NCBI GenBank assembly: GCA_036346225.1
Contig: JARFIW010000108.1
Location: forward strand, 2,666,001 to 2,730,000
DNA from: Platerodrilus igneus
Taxonomy: Eukaryota; Arthropoda; Insecta; Coleoptera; Lycidae
Reading direction: 5' to 3'
Length of the DNA: 64,000 nt
The first letter of the stretch is position 1. Every line of letters begins with the position of its first letter. A program made the position numbers and the translations under genes. Shown in pieces: positions 43,830-55,930 of the stretch. The notes beneath the pieces were generated by a model that was not told the DNA's origin, searched no databases, and saw only the letters and a list, made by a program, of their open reading frames with translations.

Positions 43830-44888
43830 GTTTAAAATAATAGTGGACAGAAATTGTCAATAATCTTGTCTGATTCATTTATTATTGGAATATCTTCTGT
43901 CATGTCGAAGTCTGAATTAGCGTCAGTAAATGATTGTTCTTTTTTCCATTTTAAATTTACTGGTTTACGTTTGTAATCTGTGATTTGTACTAATACTGAG
44001 TTTTGTGCAGATTCTTTGAGGTATAATTTCTCCGATAGTAGTATTTTTTAATAATTTCATTTGCCCTTGTTTATGAGAAAGAATACTTGCCTTTAAAGTA
44101 TTTTTGTGTTTATATGGGGTTTTCGTAATGGTTAGGCCTCGTTCAGTGAAAAAATTTGTATTTGATACAAAAGAAAAAGCTTCAGGTATTTTCTTACACA
44201 TAATGTTTATTGGAATCTCAACATTGCGATATACGGTAATATCTTCTGCTAATTGAACTTTTATAGGTTTGTCATTATCGATTTTTTCATAATATTGATT
44301 TCCCAAAAAATTATCTGTGACTGAAGCATCTTTAGAAACGTGTTGTTCAGTTCTTGTGCTTGTAAAACTTATCGTCCTATTTTGAAAATTCAAAATGGCT
44401 TCATTATCTTCTAAAAATTTCAAGCCTAATATAAGAGGTACAGGTAGTTCTCTGATGACTAATGTAGGTATTGCAGTATTTCGTCCTTCTAAATTAATAG
44501 TTATATTGGATTTTCCTAAAACTGGCAGGTTTCTATTGTCTGCTGTTTTAAGTCCTAAATTCGCTTGCGGGTGTACTGAAATATCATTGAAAAATTTTCT
44601 TGAAGCGATATTGTAGTAGGAACCGGTGTCAAGCAAAACTGAAATTTCCCGATTTTTGTAAAAAGCTTTTACTGTATATAATTTATCTGCGTCAGTATTT
44701 AAAAACAAAGGACTATTTTTATATTCATAGTTTCTGCACTGGGATTTCTTACCCTTATTATTATTAAATGTATACGTTTCCGTATCTTTCCGATTTTGGT
44801 CGGAGTAAAAATTATATGCATTATTTGTATCATATCTCCTATATCTAAAATTAGATGAAGGGAATTTATATTGGTTATTCTTATACAT
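43830..44888 (-). pseudogene. Retropepsin-like protease domain of the LTR element
   Basis: A 307-aa frame 44888-43965. Residues about 80-180 form an aspartic protease: SVLLDTGSYYNIAS (active-site DTG), a flap region, then VPLILGLKFLEDN (ILG motif). The next 120 aa are a linker with PEAFSFVSN and GQMKLLKNTTIGEI, as seen between PR and RT in Gypsy-type Pol. A frameshift near 44000 opens another ~45 residues (KRKPVNLKW, then an acidic tail) before a stop at about 43830. RT should start here but is absent. Confidence 0.8.
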
Positions 44889-44928
44889 ATTTTGTTGATA
44901 AGAATACTTATTTTTGGGTTGAAATCTA

Positions 44929-45568
44929 CTAAAAAATTATTTTTAAAATTATAACTTCCTTGAATGACATAATTATTTTTCCTACATGAAGAAGTGTAGT
45001 GTCCAATTTTATGACACGTTGAACGTTGTGGTTTATAATTATGTGTTTTACGATTAAAATGAAAATACTGTCGTGGCCTATAATCCTGTGGATTTCTTTG
45101 TAAATGCGTATATTGGTTCCCTGTGTACCAATTTTTCTGAAAAGTGTTAGAGTCGAGCCTATCGAAATTTCTCCGTTGTTTGTCTTTTTGAAAAAATGAG
45201 TCCGCTTTGTATTTTGTGAAAAGGTAAATAAATTTGCTTGGTTTAGTAATGGATCGTGTAAAGAATTAGACTGGATGTCTGTCAAAGTATATGCTATACT
45301 TCGTAATAAATTTTCAGTAATGTCCCTATTTGAAACTAATAAAATGAAATTATTCCGTAATTCGGGTAAAAGTCCTCGTGCGAAATAATCTGCAAAGTCT
45401 GAAATTGAAATCGTGGACGTAACATCCATACGTAAATTTTGAAGTGCAAAATAAAAATTTATAGCAGGTTCTTTTGGCATCTGGACTAAAGGTTTTTGGC
45501 TTAATATAGGTAGGCATGATTGGATTTAATATAGACTGCATTACGTAAGAAAGTGTATGCTTCGCCAT
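44929..45568 (-). pseudogene. Gag of the LTR element, frameshifted
   Basis: The start ATG at 45568 opens MAKHTLSYVMQSILNPIMP; a frameshift near 45480 passes to frame 45480-44929 with AINFYFALQNLRMDV, a SDFADYFARGLLPELRNNFIL capsid-like block and TENLLRSIAYTL. A third frame near 45010-44950 reads TCHKIGHYTSSC, a CCHC knuckle whose first Cys is missing. Gag would form particles around element RNA. The two shifts make this copy defective despite its young LTRs. Confidence 0.7.
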
Positions 45569-46048
45569 TATCAGTTGTGATAAGAATTTGTGGTTTATTT
45601 GTTCAACAGTGATTTATTTATTTCTCTGATTATGGTGAAAAAATTTGTGTTGCAGGAAATTTTGGCAATGATAACTATAGATTAAAAATAAGCGAGGTTT
45701 CTAAAAATTTTACTGTCGGTTTCGTATTATCTGAAATTAAATTACTTATCTATAATTGTGTTTCCTGCTTTCCATTATTTTATGCAATTTTAATGTTTGA
45801 TGACAAACTAAAATAAAAATATTAGAGAATGATGTAACTTTCATTAACCTTGATAAAGTCAGAATAAAAAATAAGTAATAACTTTAAATATGGGTCTTTA
45901 TTATTGTCAAACTTAATTAACAGTAAAGTACTTTCTGAATTTGATAAATATTTATAGAACAAGATTTGAAACGCGTTTTGTTTTAGATAAAAGTCAGTAA
46001 AAATAAAAAATGTTAAAATAAAGGAGCTGGCACTTCCGTCAAAATGTT
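45569..46048. other. 5' untranslated leader of the LTR element
   Basis: Noncoding, AT-rich DNA between the primer-binding site and the gag start. Confidence 0.6.
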
Positions 46049-46066
46049 AATCTCGGGCCTCCACCA
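46049..46066 (-). other. Primer-binding site of the LTR element
   Basis: The plus strand reads AATCTCGGGCCTCCACCA, which looks like a tRNA 3' end including CCA. Its complement lies two bases inside the 5' LTR, where the priming tRNA should bind. The tRNA is not identified. Confidence 0.7.
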
Positions 46067-46068
46067 AA

Positions 46069-46833
46069 TGTTAAGTACACTTTTGTTGAGGGTTAATTGT
46101 GCTTGGGCGTGATGACGTAGCTTGGTGATATGATGGTAGAGTCTTTCGTAGTGAGAGGTGGTACTTAACTCAGGTCCTAGGGATCTAAGGGGTCTTTAGG
46201 AACCGCGATGGGGTTTTGGAACAAGACATTCTTGTAAAACGATTACAGTAATAAGTGAAATGATAAGATGGAAGTAAACAACAATATTTAATAAACAATA
46301 AATAAACTTAAAGCTAAATGACATGTAACAAAAGCAAAGCAGTAAAAGAGTTAAGGAATTACTTACGTGACCATCTGTACTAAGATGCCTCAGCAACCAT
46401 AAAAGACTAGGTTACCATTTTGAGGGTTGGCTCTGAGCCGACTTGCTCCAGAGCAATGGATGAAGTAGGACCATACACAAACTGACTGAACTCAACTGAA
46501 CTCTGGTGCTCTGTCTTTTATAGCTGCTGATAACATGAAATGGGTTTTCTGCTGAAGGTTGTGACAGGTGATAAAAGTGTATGTTTAATAGTGGTAAGCC
46601 AATACTTCCCTGAGTTCTAGGACATCTGCAGGAAATCTAAATGTGGTTGTTACAAAGTAAAGACGACTAAAAGATTAAATATACAAAAAGATAAGTGTGG
46701 TGAGGTAATTTCAAGAACATGACATTTGATAAACATGATGCAAGTTTTCCTAGAACAAAGGATGTTCGGCTTACTGATTCTGTTACAATGTAATAAAAAG
46801 TAATCTAAAATAATGGCTTCGCTATATACAACA
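46069..46833 (-). repeat. 5' LTR
   Basis: 765 bp and almost identical to 39440-40213. It differs by scattered substitutions and a missing 9-10-bp duplication near 46185. Its outer edge is only 126 bp from the DNAJC14 exon acceptor. Confidence 0.9.
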
Positions 46834-46959
46834 ATACAACTAAAAAAGTAAGATGATATCAACTTACAATTCATCCTCTTGAAATATAAGTTGTGCATTG
46901 AAGTAACAGATATCTCATAATATTAGTAAAAACAGTAATAATGTTTTTATATGTTTCAG

Positions 46960-47384
46960 GGCATCCAGTCTTTGGAACGTACTTACAATTCATTGGGTAA
47001 CAACATTAACAACTGTAATCGCGATATTCGAACACATGAAATTCTTTTCACGAATTTGGGATAAAATGAGAAAGAAAAAGGGAAATGAAGAAAGTAGTCG
47101 ACCGCCAATGCAATACAGTGAATTAGATAATAATATAGCAATGCCATCTACAGGCGACGAAGCAATGAAGAGGTTATTGGCATGTAAAGGAAAAGATCCT
47201 TATAGCATATTAGGTGTTACGCCAGGATGTTCAGACGATGATATAAAACGATATTATAAAAGACAAGCAGTTTTAGTGCATCCTGATAAAAATCAACAAC
47301 CTGGTGCTGAAGAAGCTTTTAAAATTTTAGTTCATGCCTTCGACATGATTGGAGAACCTGAAACAAGAGCGCGATATGATAGAG
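46960..47384 (+). CDS. DNAJC14: DNAJC14-like co-chaperone, J-domain exon
   Basis: An internal exon. Acceptor TTTCAG ends at 46959; donor GTAAGT begins at 47385. The frame is open upstream of the ATG at 47036, so that ATG need not be the start: residues before it (LWNVLTIHWVTTLTTVIAIF) look like a membrane segment, which this family has just before the J domain. Then come a basic RKKKG stretch and a J domain with DPYSILGV, the catalytic HPD (VLVHPDK, about 47277) and AFDMIGEPE. It splits codon 2 at its end (phase 1) and joins the exon at 62075 in frame. J proteins stimulate Hsp70; DNAJC14 acts at the ER membrane. Upstream exons were not found. Confidence 0.9.
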
Positions 47385-48569
47385 GTAAGTGATTTTAATA
47401 GTAATTCCCTTTTAGGAAATAAAAAAGCATTACACTGAGTTGGTAGACATATTTACCGACTCTTTTGGGATATTTGGAAATCTAGCGAAGCGGTTGCATT
47501 GCATTAAACATGCTATTTTTCTTTCTATTTATTATTATAACTTCATCGATGCTATAAAATTTAATTTTTTTTTGCATAAGTCAAAATAGTGTACATGCAA
47601 GAATAAATATTAATTAAAATGTTCAGCAGACATCCGGTGAATCAGACATTGATATCGTATTCTAAATATTCCTCAAAATAATAAAATGTGTTACGTTTAT
47701 TTTCGACGATAGATTCAAATACGTCCTTTATTGTAGTAATTTGTTTTTCATTCACCTAGCTTCTGTTTCTATTCAAAACCTAATCCTGTCTTTTTACTCG
47801 TTACAATAGTACGCGCAATCATAACATTTTTTTCAAATCTATTCATTCTAAAACGAAAATTTATACGATAAATTAAATAGTCAATACCTTGCTTTAGGTA
47901 TCCGTTAATTTGTTAAACATTCCGATAACGTATAATTGCTTTCTCTTGTGTTTCCCACCTAAAGACTTGTCAACATAATGGATCCTACTATTAGTTGATA
48001 ACGTGTTTTCTAGTTTGCTAATCACGCTTTGATAATGCTAGGATTGCAGTTCGAACTCGTGTTATTTGAACCAATTTTTAATTTGATTCTGCAGCTTGTG
48101 CATTGAAATATTTTCTACAACGATGCACGTTTTTTTGTTCGACAAGTAACAGGTGTCTTGCGTGTATCGCTCTTAGCTGGAGGCTAAATTGGTTCTTTCT
48201 TTATGTAGGCCCAACTGTTCGTTGACGTAGACCAACTGCTTTTGTCTGTAGACCGCTGCTGCAGGTAAGATGGCAGGGTGAATGGATCCTGACTACTATT
48301 GACATTGCTGTGCTGACTCATCCCCAACGGCTTGCAAAATACCCAACGCATAGAAGTATGTGACTCATTTTCATTTATGCACATCGAGGATTATTATTTA
48401 TCAGCGGTTGATGTGAAAGATGTTTAAGGGCTAACTTTGCTAGTGCTTCTGGTTATATTTCTTTAATTCTACTACAACTTGGTCTACATTTAATACTTTA
48501 GTTTAACACACTTGCTATTGACAAAATCTAAGCATTACTTTTTTCCAATGAGTTTTATTACATGTTAGC
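47385..48569. other. Start of the large DNAJC14 intron
   Basis: AT-rich, with no gene or named repeat recognised. Confidence 0.45.
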
Positions 48570-49118
48570 TTCCTACTGTTCCCGCGCCATATTATTGCGC
48601 AATCGTTTATTATAACATGATTACGCTGCAAATGTATCAAATACAAAACACGTTTAAAAGTGATACAATGAACAGATTACTTATAAAATATAAATAAAAG
48701 CAATGTACTTACTTAAATCGCACCTTACAGTTATTTCCCAGGGCCATCTCATTGTGGGTCACATTACGCCATTGTTGAGTCAAAATTCTATCCGTCCATC
48801 CTCTTTTGTTCGTTCATAGGTAGGGCGAGAAGGATACAGGTGGAGGTACGATAAGGCAAGATAACGTACAAGGACCTAGATGCTAAAAAAGAGAAAAGAC
48901 AGACACACGACACAGGTAGCTGTTCTCGGCTTCAGGCCTTGTAGTCTAATGACGTCTTATCACACCGCGCGCACTTACGCCATTCACTCCGCGTCTGCGC
49001 ATTCTTTTGCGCAAACGCAACTGTCCGGAATGGCAGAAATTGACAAGTTTATTTAAAAATAATCGCCGGAATGTATTTACATATTTAACAATGTATATTA
49101 CCAAATTTGAAATATAAC
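48570..49118 (+). repeat. Dispersed 0.6-kb repeat, copy 3
   Basis: Landmarks are TGTACTTACTTAAATCGC, GGTACGATAAGGCAAG, TCCGCGTCTGCGCATTC, GCAAACGCAACTGTCCGG, and an eroded end ACCAAATTTGAAATATAACA. The start is less clear. The minus frame 48946-49170 is inside it and is not a gene. Confidence 0.6.
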
Positions 49119-49403
49119 AAGCTACGAAATGCGCACTTCGTGGATCCATTATAAAATTTGTCCTTTGCAATATAACTTAAATTTAATATTTTTCTTTGTC
49201 CATGTGAATCAAGAAATTTTAATTTATTTTTATTGTTAATAGATAATCGTGGACGTGCTTTTTTTTTGGTTTTTTTTGTATGTAGGTGAATCCCCCCACT
49301 CTCCGCGTTTGGTAGTTAGACTGGTATTTACTTTTTTCCGGCTACGTCTAGGTACGTAGCAAATGATTGATTTAATAAAAAATTTATAATTTTGTTTTTA
49401 AAA

Positions 49404-49679
49404 CTAGATTCCGATAAGTTTTACAGTTTGCGGAAGGTGATTATAAAATTTTAGGGAATAATAATTACAGTCTTGTATAAGGAATTTGGAATAGGTCTTT
49501 ATTCCTATATGTATGTGACAGTGGCCGAAAAACAGATGGTTGTGCACGTATAACCAACATTCAAATATATACAGTGAAGGTACTATTAAAATACTCAGTT
49601 GAGCGAACGAAATCCTACAATCTGCTCTATAGCTTAAATTTGCAATAATTCTAACTAGCTTGTGCTGTAGGCAAAACAA
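49404..49679 (-). pseudogene. Jockey-like non-LTR element, C-terminal fragment
   Basis: A 91-aa frame with HKLVRIIANLSYRADCR, FAQLSILIVPSLYIFE and YYSLKFYNHLPQTVK. These are the conserved C-terminal blocks after the RT in Jockey-clade ORF2 proteins found in many insects. Only the last part remains, with no RT core nearby. It may be from the same family as 37104-37824. Confidence 0.68.
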
Positions 49680-49739
49680 TCATTTTGTACAAGATGCGTG
49701 ATCCCATGTCAATATCACATATAATAAATGACTGAAATA

Positions 49740-50330
49740 ATGAAAAATATTCCATGGAAGGCGATTAGGAAGTGTTCCCGTATGCTACAGTTCTCACAAA
49801 ATGTCTACCCCTTCCAACCGAGGTCTACACACTTTAACTTGCATTGGCGGTAACCAAACTGTTCCCATGTGAGAATTGTTGTGTTAGCATGCTCCGCGAC
49901 CACAAAGACATCAACAACCGTGCGAACAACAACTAGGCGTAGTTTTCACAGGCGTCAGTGGTATCGTTATGATCTGCTGCGTATTTCCCCGCAGAATTGT
50001 AAAAAAGTCCCTAAATCTAAATTAATGCTTACTATGTTGAAGTTTTACAAAATAACGCGTAACAATATGTATTCCACCTCTTCGCAACAATTCGAGCCAT
50101 TAATTCAGGCTATTAACTTACAGGTAGCAACTAAAAAGTTTGTTCCTGCCGCCTTAAATAATACTATCAAAGAAATTTCTGTTGAAATTAGTAAACCAGT
50201 ATCTATCATGCCTGTTCCTGTTTTTGAGGAAGCAAATCCTATTGTACCAGAAGTTTTACCTGATTCTGTTTCTTTATCTAACGTCGACACATTTACAGCC
50301 CAAGATTAAAAATAAACAGGTTGCCATAAG
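49740..50330 (+). repeat. Dispersed repeat shared with 55255-56060
   Basis: 49760-50070 matches 55750-56050 (GGTAACCAAACTGTTCCC versus GGGAACCAAACTGTTCTC; GTGGTATCGTTATG; TACTATGTTGAAG). The plus frame 49869-50309 (146 aa, Ser/Thr/Val-rich, no known domain) begins inside the repeat, so it is listed as repeat and not as a gene. Confidence 0.6.
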
Positions 50331-50631
50331 GAATAACAACTTTCCAACACCGTAACAACCACTACCACCATCATCGCAACCACATGTTACAACTACAACA
50401 TCAACAGTGGTTCCTGTGACTAACAAGAGAAATAAGAAGCAGGAAGTATTCCGTGTTGATTCAGAACCTGAAGATGTAGGCCGGTGAAAATTAGAACATT
50501 AGGAAACATCCTTGGATATTTGGCATATCTGGGACCTCAAACCTGCCCACTTTGACAATCCTGATGTTCCTGATCTCACTTTGCTTTCCTGCTGGCAATG
50601 CAAATGTCTTAAACCCCGTTACTAGTGCTCG

Positions 50632-51150
50632 GCATGTTACATACCAAAATTGGCAATGTACATGTTTTGGGTTTAGTTATAATGTATAAGGAAATTACCG
50701 CGAATATTTTTAAATGAATTTGTCAATTTCCGTCATTGCGTTTGCGCAAAGGAATGCGCAGATGTGGTTAGTGTCGGAAGGAGACATTAAGCTACGAGAC
50801 CTGAAGCCAAGAACATCTACCTGTGTTGTGTATGTGTCTTTTCTCTTTGTAGGCATGTAGGTTCCTTTATCTTTACCTTTGCGTTCCTCATATCTACTTG
50901 TTCCTTATCGTTCCCCTACGAATGAATAGAGTTTGGACGGATGAAATTTGGGGTCAACATGGCGTGATGTGACCCACAAAACGTGATGAACCAACAAAAC
51001 GTGATGGGCCCTGGGATTTGGCTGCAAGGTGCGATTTAAGTGAGTAAATTGTTTTTACTTACATTGTGCATGAAAATTTGACCATTGCATCACCTTTAAA
51101 CGCGTTCGGTATTTGATACAAAATGATGCTTAATTTGCCGCGTGATGTAC
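50632..51150 (-). repeat. Dispersed 0.6-kb repeat, copy 4 (inverted)
   Basis: It reads in reverse orientation: it starts TGTTACATACCAAAATTGGC, then TTCCGTCATTGCG, AGGAATGCGCAGATG and CTTTTCTCTTTGTAGGC, ending around GATTTAAGTGAG and GATGCAA-like sequence. It belongs to the same subfamily as copy 2. Confidence 0.62.
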
Positions 51151-54100
51151 AATAGGCATCTCCAGATTTCTATGCAGACTCTACCCTTCCTTAGGACTTG
51201 ATTCTTGGACTTTACATTTTGTTTTCTAAATAATTTTCCTGTTTCTTTCTTTTCGCTTCTTGTAACTGCCCCTCGTGGGTCCAGATCAGAATAGCTGCAC
51301 GGTATGACCTGCTATCGTAAGAGATGACTAACATAATCCAACCCTCTCTGAACACACTTTCCACATGCTCTTCATACACATACATGTTCATACACACGTA
51401 CATATGCATACACACATACATGCATGCACACACACACACATTTTTGGTTTTTATTTTCTTTCGTTTTGTATTCATTCTTTCAGATCTTGCCCTGTTTCTT
51501 AGAGTTGTTTGATTTTAGTTTTGCTTCTTCGTTCCCTTGCCCCATATTCCGTTCCCTTTCCTTTGGCTGGTTTTTCTTACTGTTAGTCCTTATACATGCT
51601 TGATCCAGTTCCTGCAGTATGTGCTTTCTAGACCTTTTTCTTATTTTCTTCGGTTGTTCGTTTGATACGATTCTTTGTTACCACAGCTTGAAGTACCTCA
51701 ATTTTTCTACCCAGCATTCTCGTCGTTCACTTGTATATTTTGAGACTTGACAGTTATTGTCTCTGTTGGTTTTCCTCCTCATTCCTTTTCTTACTTTTCG
51801 CGAGAAACTAATCCCTTTCTTGAGGTTGGAAAACTTTACTGTTGTAACAGTTTTTTTGACCACTGCAGAGCACCATTAAATTATCAGTTAAATACATCTT
51901 TTTGTCTAGTCCATTAAACCAGTAAACATCGTCAATTAAATAAATATCCGTATTGGGATCATGTGGTCTAACCACTACAGAGATGCTAGTTTGGTAGCTA
52001 ACATCAGGCGTTAATTATTAGTATAAATATTTCAAGGCCAAACAGCTTTCCCACTTCGTGCACAATGTGTCAACGGTCACTTTAGCTAGAACACTTGGCG
52101 AAGATACCGTGGAGAACCTAAAGGTTCTAGCAAGTAATTTGCGTGTGGCTTTACGCCGTAGTGGAACTCAAGTGTAATAAACACTTGACATAGTGCTTTT
52201 TAATAATGCGCTCTTTTACATAATTCTTTTACATGCTCTTTTACATATTCTTTTGCATATTTCTTTTACATATTCGTTTAAACATTTTTGTACAAATTCT
52301 TATGAAAACTCTTAAATAATCTTTTGTGAATTCATTTGAATACTTCTTCATATGTTCCTTTGTTAGAATGATTCCGTTTTATCGGGTTTTATAAAAATTA
52401 GCCATTTAAATGTTGTGTTTCAAGATTATATGGATCCTTTCTTTGCATTTACGATTATCGAGTTTACAGTTCAATTACTTCAATGTAACGATAAGAAAAT
52501 ATTGGTCTAGCATTAACGTCCTTCAACTTTACTATAATAGTTGGCTTTAATGAAATGTTCTGCGATGAAACTGTATGTTTTAAATTTTAAGGAAATGTTC
52601 TGCAAAGTAGATAGCAATCTTTTGGTTTGAATCTATTGTCCAATAATTAACAATAATGGTCTTTTTAAAGTTGCTAGTATGAATTTACAAGTAACTATGT
52701 GGATAACTACACGAAGATAATTATTTTGGTAATGATCTACATATAGTAGTACATCGAAGTTTTGCATATTTGTGATGACCATGGTAATGGATTTTGGTTT
52801 GTCCCGTTGTTGCATATAGGAAATATGCTTTAAGCTCATATGGTTAGGTACAAGAATCATGCAGCTGGTTATTAGCAGTACAACACGTGAAGGCGACGTC
52901 ACTTGTTTGGCCAAGGACCGTATGTATAAACATATGTTCTAACATGATGTAGCGCTGTCACACAAACAACACCTGTTGAAACGAGGTAAGAAATTTATAT
53001 TATTCTTACATCACGTCTGCACTTGGCGAACTTTGATACAAGGCTACACCAGAAAAATAATTTTGTGATTACCTATATTTATTATTGTGTTTAACAACTT
53101 AGAAAGGACTTTGATAAATTTTTATTGCCTATATAAATGCCGTGTAATATATTTTTATTAATGAAATTAAGCAACTCCATTGAGTTCTGATTAAAGTTTC
53201 ATTTATGCATAATTTTAGTTACAGCTTTTGAACGTTGAATTATTGGACATTTTAGATATTTTCATATACATTTGTAAACTGAATAGCAGATCTGGTATTT
53301 TTGGTATTGATTTGAGTTAATTTTTGTAGTAAAAGAAACGCTTAAAGTTCTTGATATTTCTTTCAAATTCATAGTCCTACCACAGAGTAGAAGAAATTAT
53401 ATTAACCTTTTTAAACGTAAATTTTGTACATACAATTTTTATCACGAAACAACTTTTAATTAAAGAATCACCATTTAATTCTCTTAATTGTTTTATTTCG
53501 AACAAGTGAGTTCAGATATAGTGTAACCAGGTCAATGAACAAAAGGCATAAATACCTTCGAGGTAATGATAGTGGTTACTCCAATTTAACAAAGAAGCTT
53601 TAATTGCTCTTTTAGAATTTGAAGCCTAATATTTGTGTTCATAAAATTGTGTGCATAATTAATCTTTTCAGTTTTTTTATGTGGTAGTAGCAAGGGTATA
53701 CCTCTTGTGTCCTCACTTTGTTAATTTAATTAAATTTTCTTTACAGCTCCTGCGAAAGCAGTTTATACGATATTCCTCTCTAAGGACTTCCAAGTCCCCC
53801 TTAGGGAAACCCTGTGTTTAAAATTTAATGACTTGGTGGCGCCCTCCCATAACCCCTGTTTTGGTATGAGTCAAGTCCTAGTAATCAAATAATGTTTTGT
53901 AAAAAGAACCACGACCAATCCTCATAAGCTCTACTCGAGGAATAGATCCCTAGCATAGTTGGAAGATATTTGCGTCCCATCATTTTAAGGAAATCCTTCC
54001 TTAAAGTTCACTGGTTCCATTTGAGAATATTAAAGAACCCACGGGTTACTTTAATTATTCAATTAACCCCTATGAAAATATTTTTTTTGTAAGACTTTCT

Positions 54101-54289
54101 CACTAGACATATCCGTCCTCCGATGATTTTTTCAGTGTTAGGCCACTCCATCTTTGTTCTCGGAGCTTCCTACCTTACACCTTTACTTTTCCTATATCCT
54201 TTACTTGTCTTGACTTGATCCGGTCTTCGAATCGGAGGAATATTTGTTTTATTTTTATTTTTTCTTTTACCTTTTTTCCAAAATGATTT
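51151..54289. other. Intronic AT-rich DNA with simple repeats
   Basis: A CA/CATA-rich microsatellite lies at 51376-51442, and irregular TTCTTTTACATA units lie at about 52205-52290. The minus frame 51212-51475 comes from the microsatellite. No exon, RNA gene or named element was recognised. Confidence 0.45.
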
Positions 54290-54610
54290 TCGTTTGGTTA
54301 GTCAGTCCTGTTAGTGAATTACTTGATCTGGTATATTGCTTCTTGAAGCTGGATGAAAATTGTTTTTCTTTCCCTTTTGTTTCCTGAAACAAATTTTCTT
54401 TTAGTTAGTCCTGTTGCTATATCGCTTGGTCTAGTATATTGTTCTTTCGAGCCAGATGAAATTTGTTTGTTTTTGGGATTCCATGGGTTTTCTGGAACGA
54501 ATTTTCTTTTAGTTCGTCCTGTTGGTGTACTGCCTGGTCCGTTGCTTCTGCTTCTTGTACCGTCCTTTTAATTTTGCTGGGGATGATTTTGTCACATGCC
54601 GTCCTTACAT
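54290..54610. repeat. Three degenerate tandem units of ~105 bp
   Basis: The block TTAGTYAGTCCTGTTRG starts near 54298, 54401 and 54508. Each is followed by TTGATCTGGTAT- or TTGGTCTAGTAT-like sequence and a TGAAATTTG stretch. Divergence between units is considerable. Confidence 0.55.
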
Positions 54611-55254
54611 CTAAATATTTTTTGCTTATACTAAATTTCTTTATATCCCGTATTGTGTTCATGGTCAGTTTGCATATTTATCAGTGAGCCTAACTCCTTT
54701 CAATTTACACAATTGTTTAGGTAACATCCTGTAGAATTTTATTAAAATATTCAGCTATAAATTTAAATGCTACAAAATAGATTTTGATTAAGACTTAAAT
54801 CTAGGATTTCATTTTTAACAAAGTACTGCAATTTATTTTATTTTAATAAGTTTAAAATGTGGTTTTCAATTGTTAAAACGTTTGTTGTTCGAAATATTGC
54901 AATTAATAGGTACGTATTTTATAAAAGGTTATCTCTGGTTCGCTTATCTCTACACCTTACATTATATGAATTAATAATTGGTTTATGCTACATTTCTATA
55001 ATTTTATACAAAATATAGGCAACTTTACATGCACTTTGTGTATAAGTCCGTGTCGATGTACTCTAGTGTTATTTTAGAATGTTTACGGCTGTTTCACTAC
55101 ATAAGGTGAACGTGGGTTTTACATTATCAATTGCAGTTTCTCTTGTTAGAACGAAATATTAAGCATGTTACACTTTATTTGAAAAGTTTCACATAGCAAG
55201 GTATTAATTTAGGTTTAGGGACTTTTTTAGAAATTTTCAGCCGACAAAAACTTT

Positions 55255-55930
55255 CACAGAAGTTGTGGTTCACATGGTTGTTTGTATCATTGACCTGTAT
55301 TTGTGGTCACAGAGCATGCTGACATAACAATTCTCACATAGGAACAGTTTGGTTTCCACCAACGCAAGTGAAGGTGCGTCAACCTCGGTTGGAGGGGTAG
55401 ACAATTTTATGTAAGAAATATAGTATAGCTCGAAACACTTCCGTGCTTATTCCGTTAAGTGCCAACATGTCAAGCTCCCAAAACCCACCCCGAAAACCAC
55501 GACACATTTGTTTAGAATCACTGGGGTGTGCTTTCATTAAAATTAATTGGCCGTGGTTTTATAGAGAATGCGGGGTGGGTTCTTGCTGCTTGGTACTGTG
55601 TTGCTTGCCATTTGTTGAGCTACGCTACTCCAATGGTCGATACGACATTAAGAAGTTAGGGTAGGTGGAAGCCACTTGTCATTAGTATCGATAAGCGTGA
55701 AGCTCTAAAACGCGTCGGCACTCAATGGAAGACGGTACAGAAATGTCCTGAGCTATGCTACATTTCTCACATAAAACATCAACCCCCTCCAACTGAAGTC
55801 GATGCACTTTCACTCGCGTTAGTGGGAACCAAACTGTTCTCTGTAAGAATTGTTATGTCGATATGTTTGACGATCACAAATTGTCAATGAACTAAATAAC
55901 CTTGTGAACAGCAGCTTAGCATGGTTTTCA
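55255..55930. repeat. Inverted repeat pair (~180-bp arms) of the 49740-type repeat
   Basis: 55255-55430 is the inverse of 55745-55930. Shared blocks are ACAATTCTCACATAGG versus its complement, GGTTTCCACCAACGC and CCTCGGTTGGAGGGG. The ~310-bp spacer holds no convincing gene. The layout suggests a non-autonomous element with long terminal inverted repeats. Confidence 0.6.

Larger units (their letters stand above)
39440..46833 (-). mobile_element. Young LTR retrotransposon lacking pol (LTR-gag-PR-noncoding-LTR)
   Basis: LTRs at 39440-40213 and 46069-46833 differ at roughly 14 bases plus one 9-10-bp indel, about 2 % by eye. In element orientation (minus) each starts TGTTGTATATAGC and ends CTTAACA. 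ATAC occurs just outside both ends (39436-39439 and 46834-46837), a plausible 4-bp target duplication. The internal part holds gag and protease only. The 3.6 kb between protease and the 3' LTR shows no RT, RNase H or integrase motifs. Confidence 0.9.

Noticed and set aside
47036..47392. A complete 118-aa stand-alone J-domain protein
   Set aside because: The frame is open upstream to a splice acceptor, and a consensus donor precedes the last two codons, which are intron.
51212..51475. 87-aa frame rich in Cys-Met-Tyr
   Set aside because: It arises from a CATA/CA microsatellite; low complexity.
54353..54687. Overlapping plus and minus frames of 72-81 aa
   Set aside because: They coincide with degenerate tandem repeats and show no domain.
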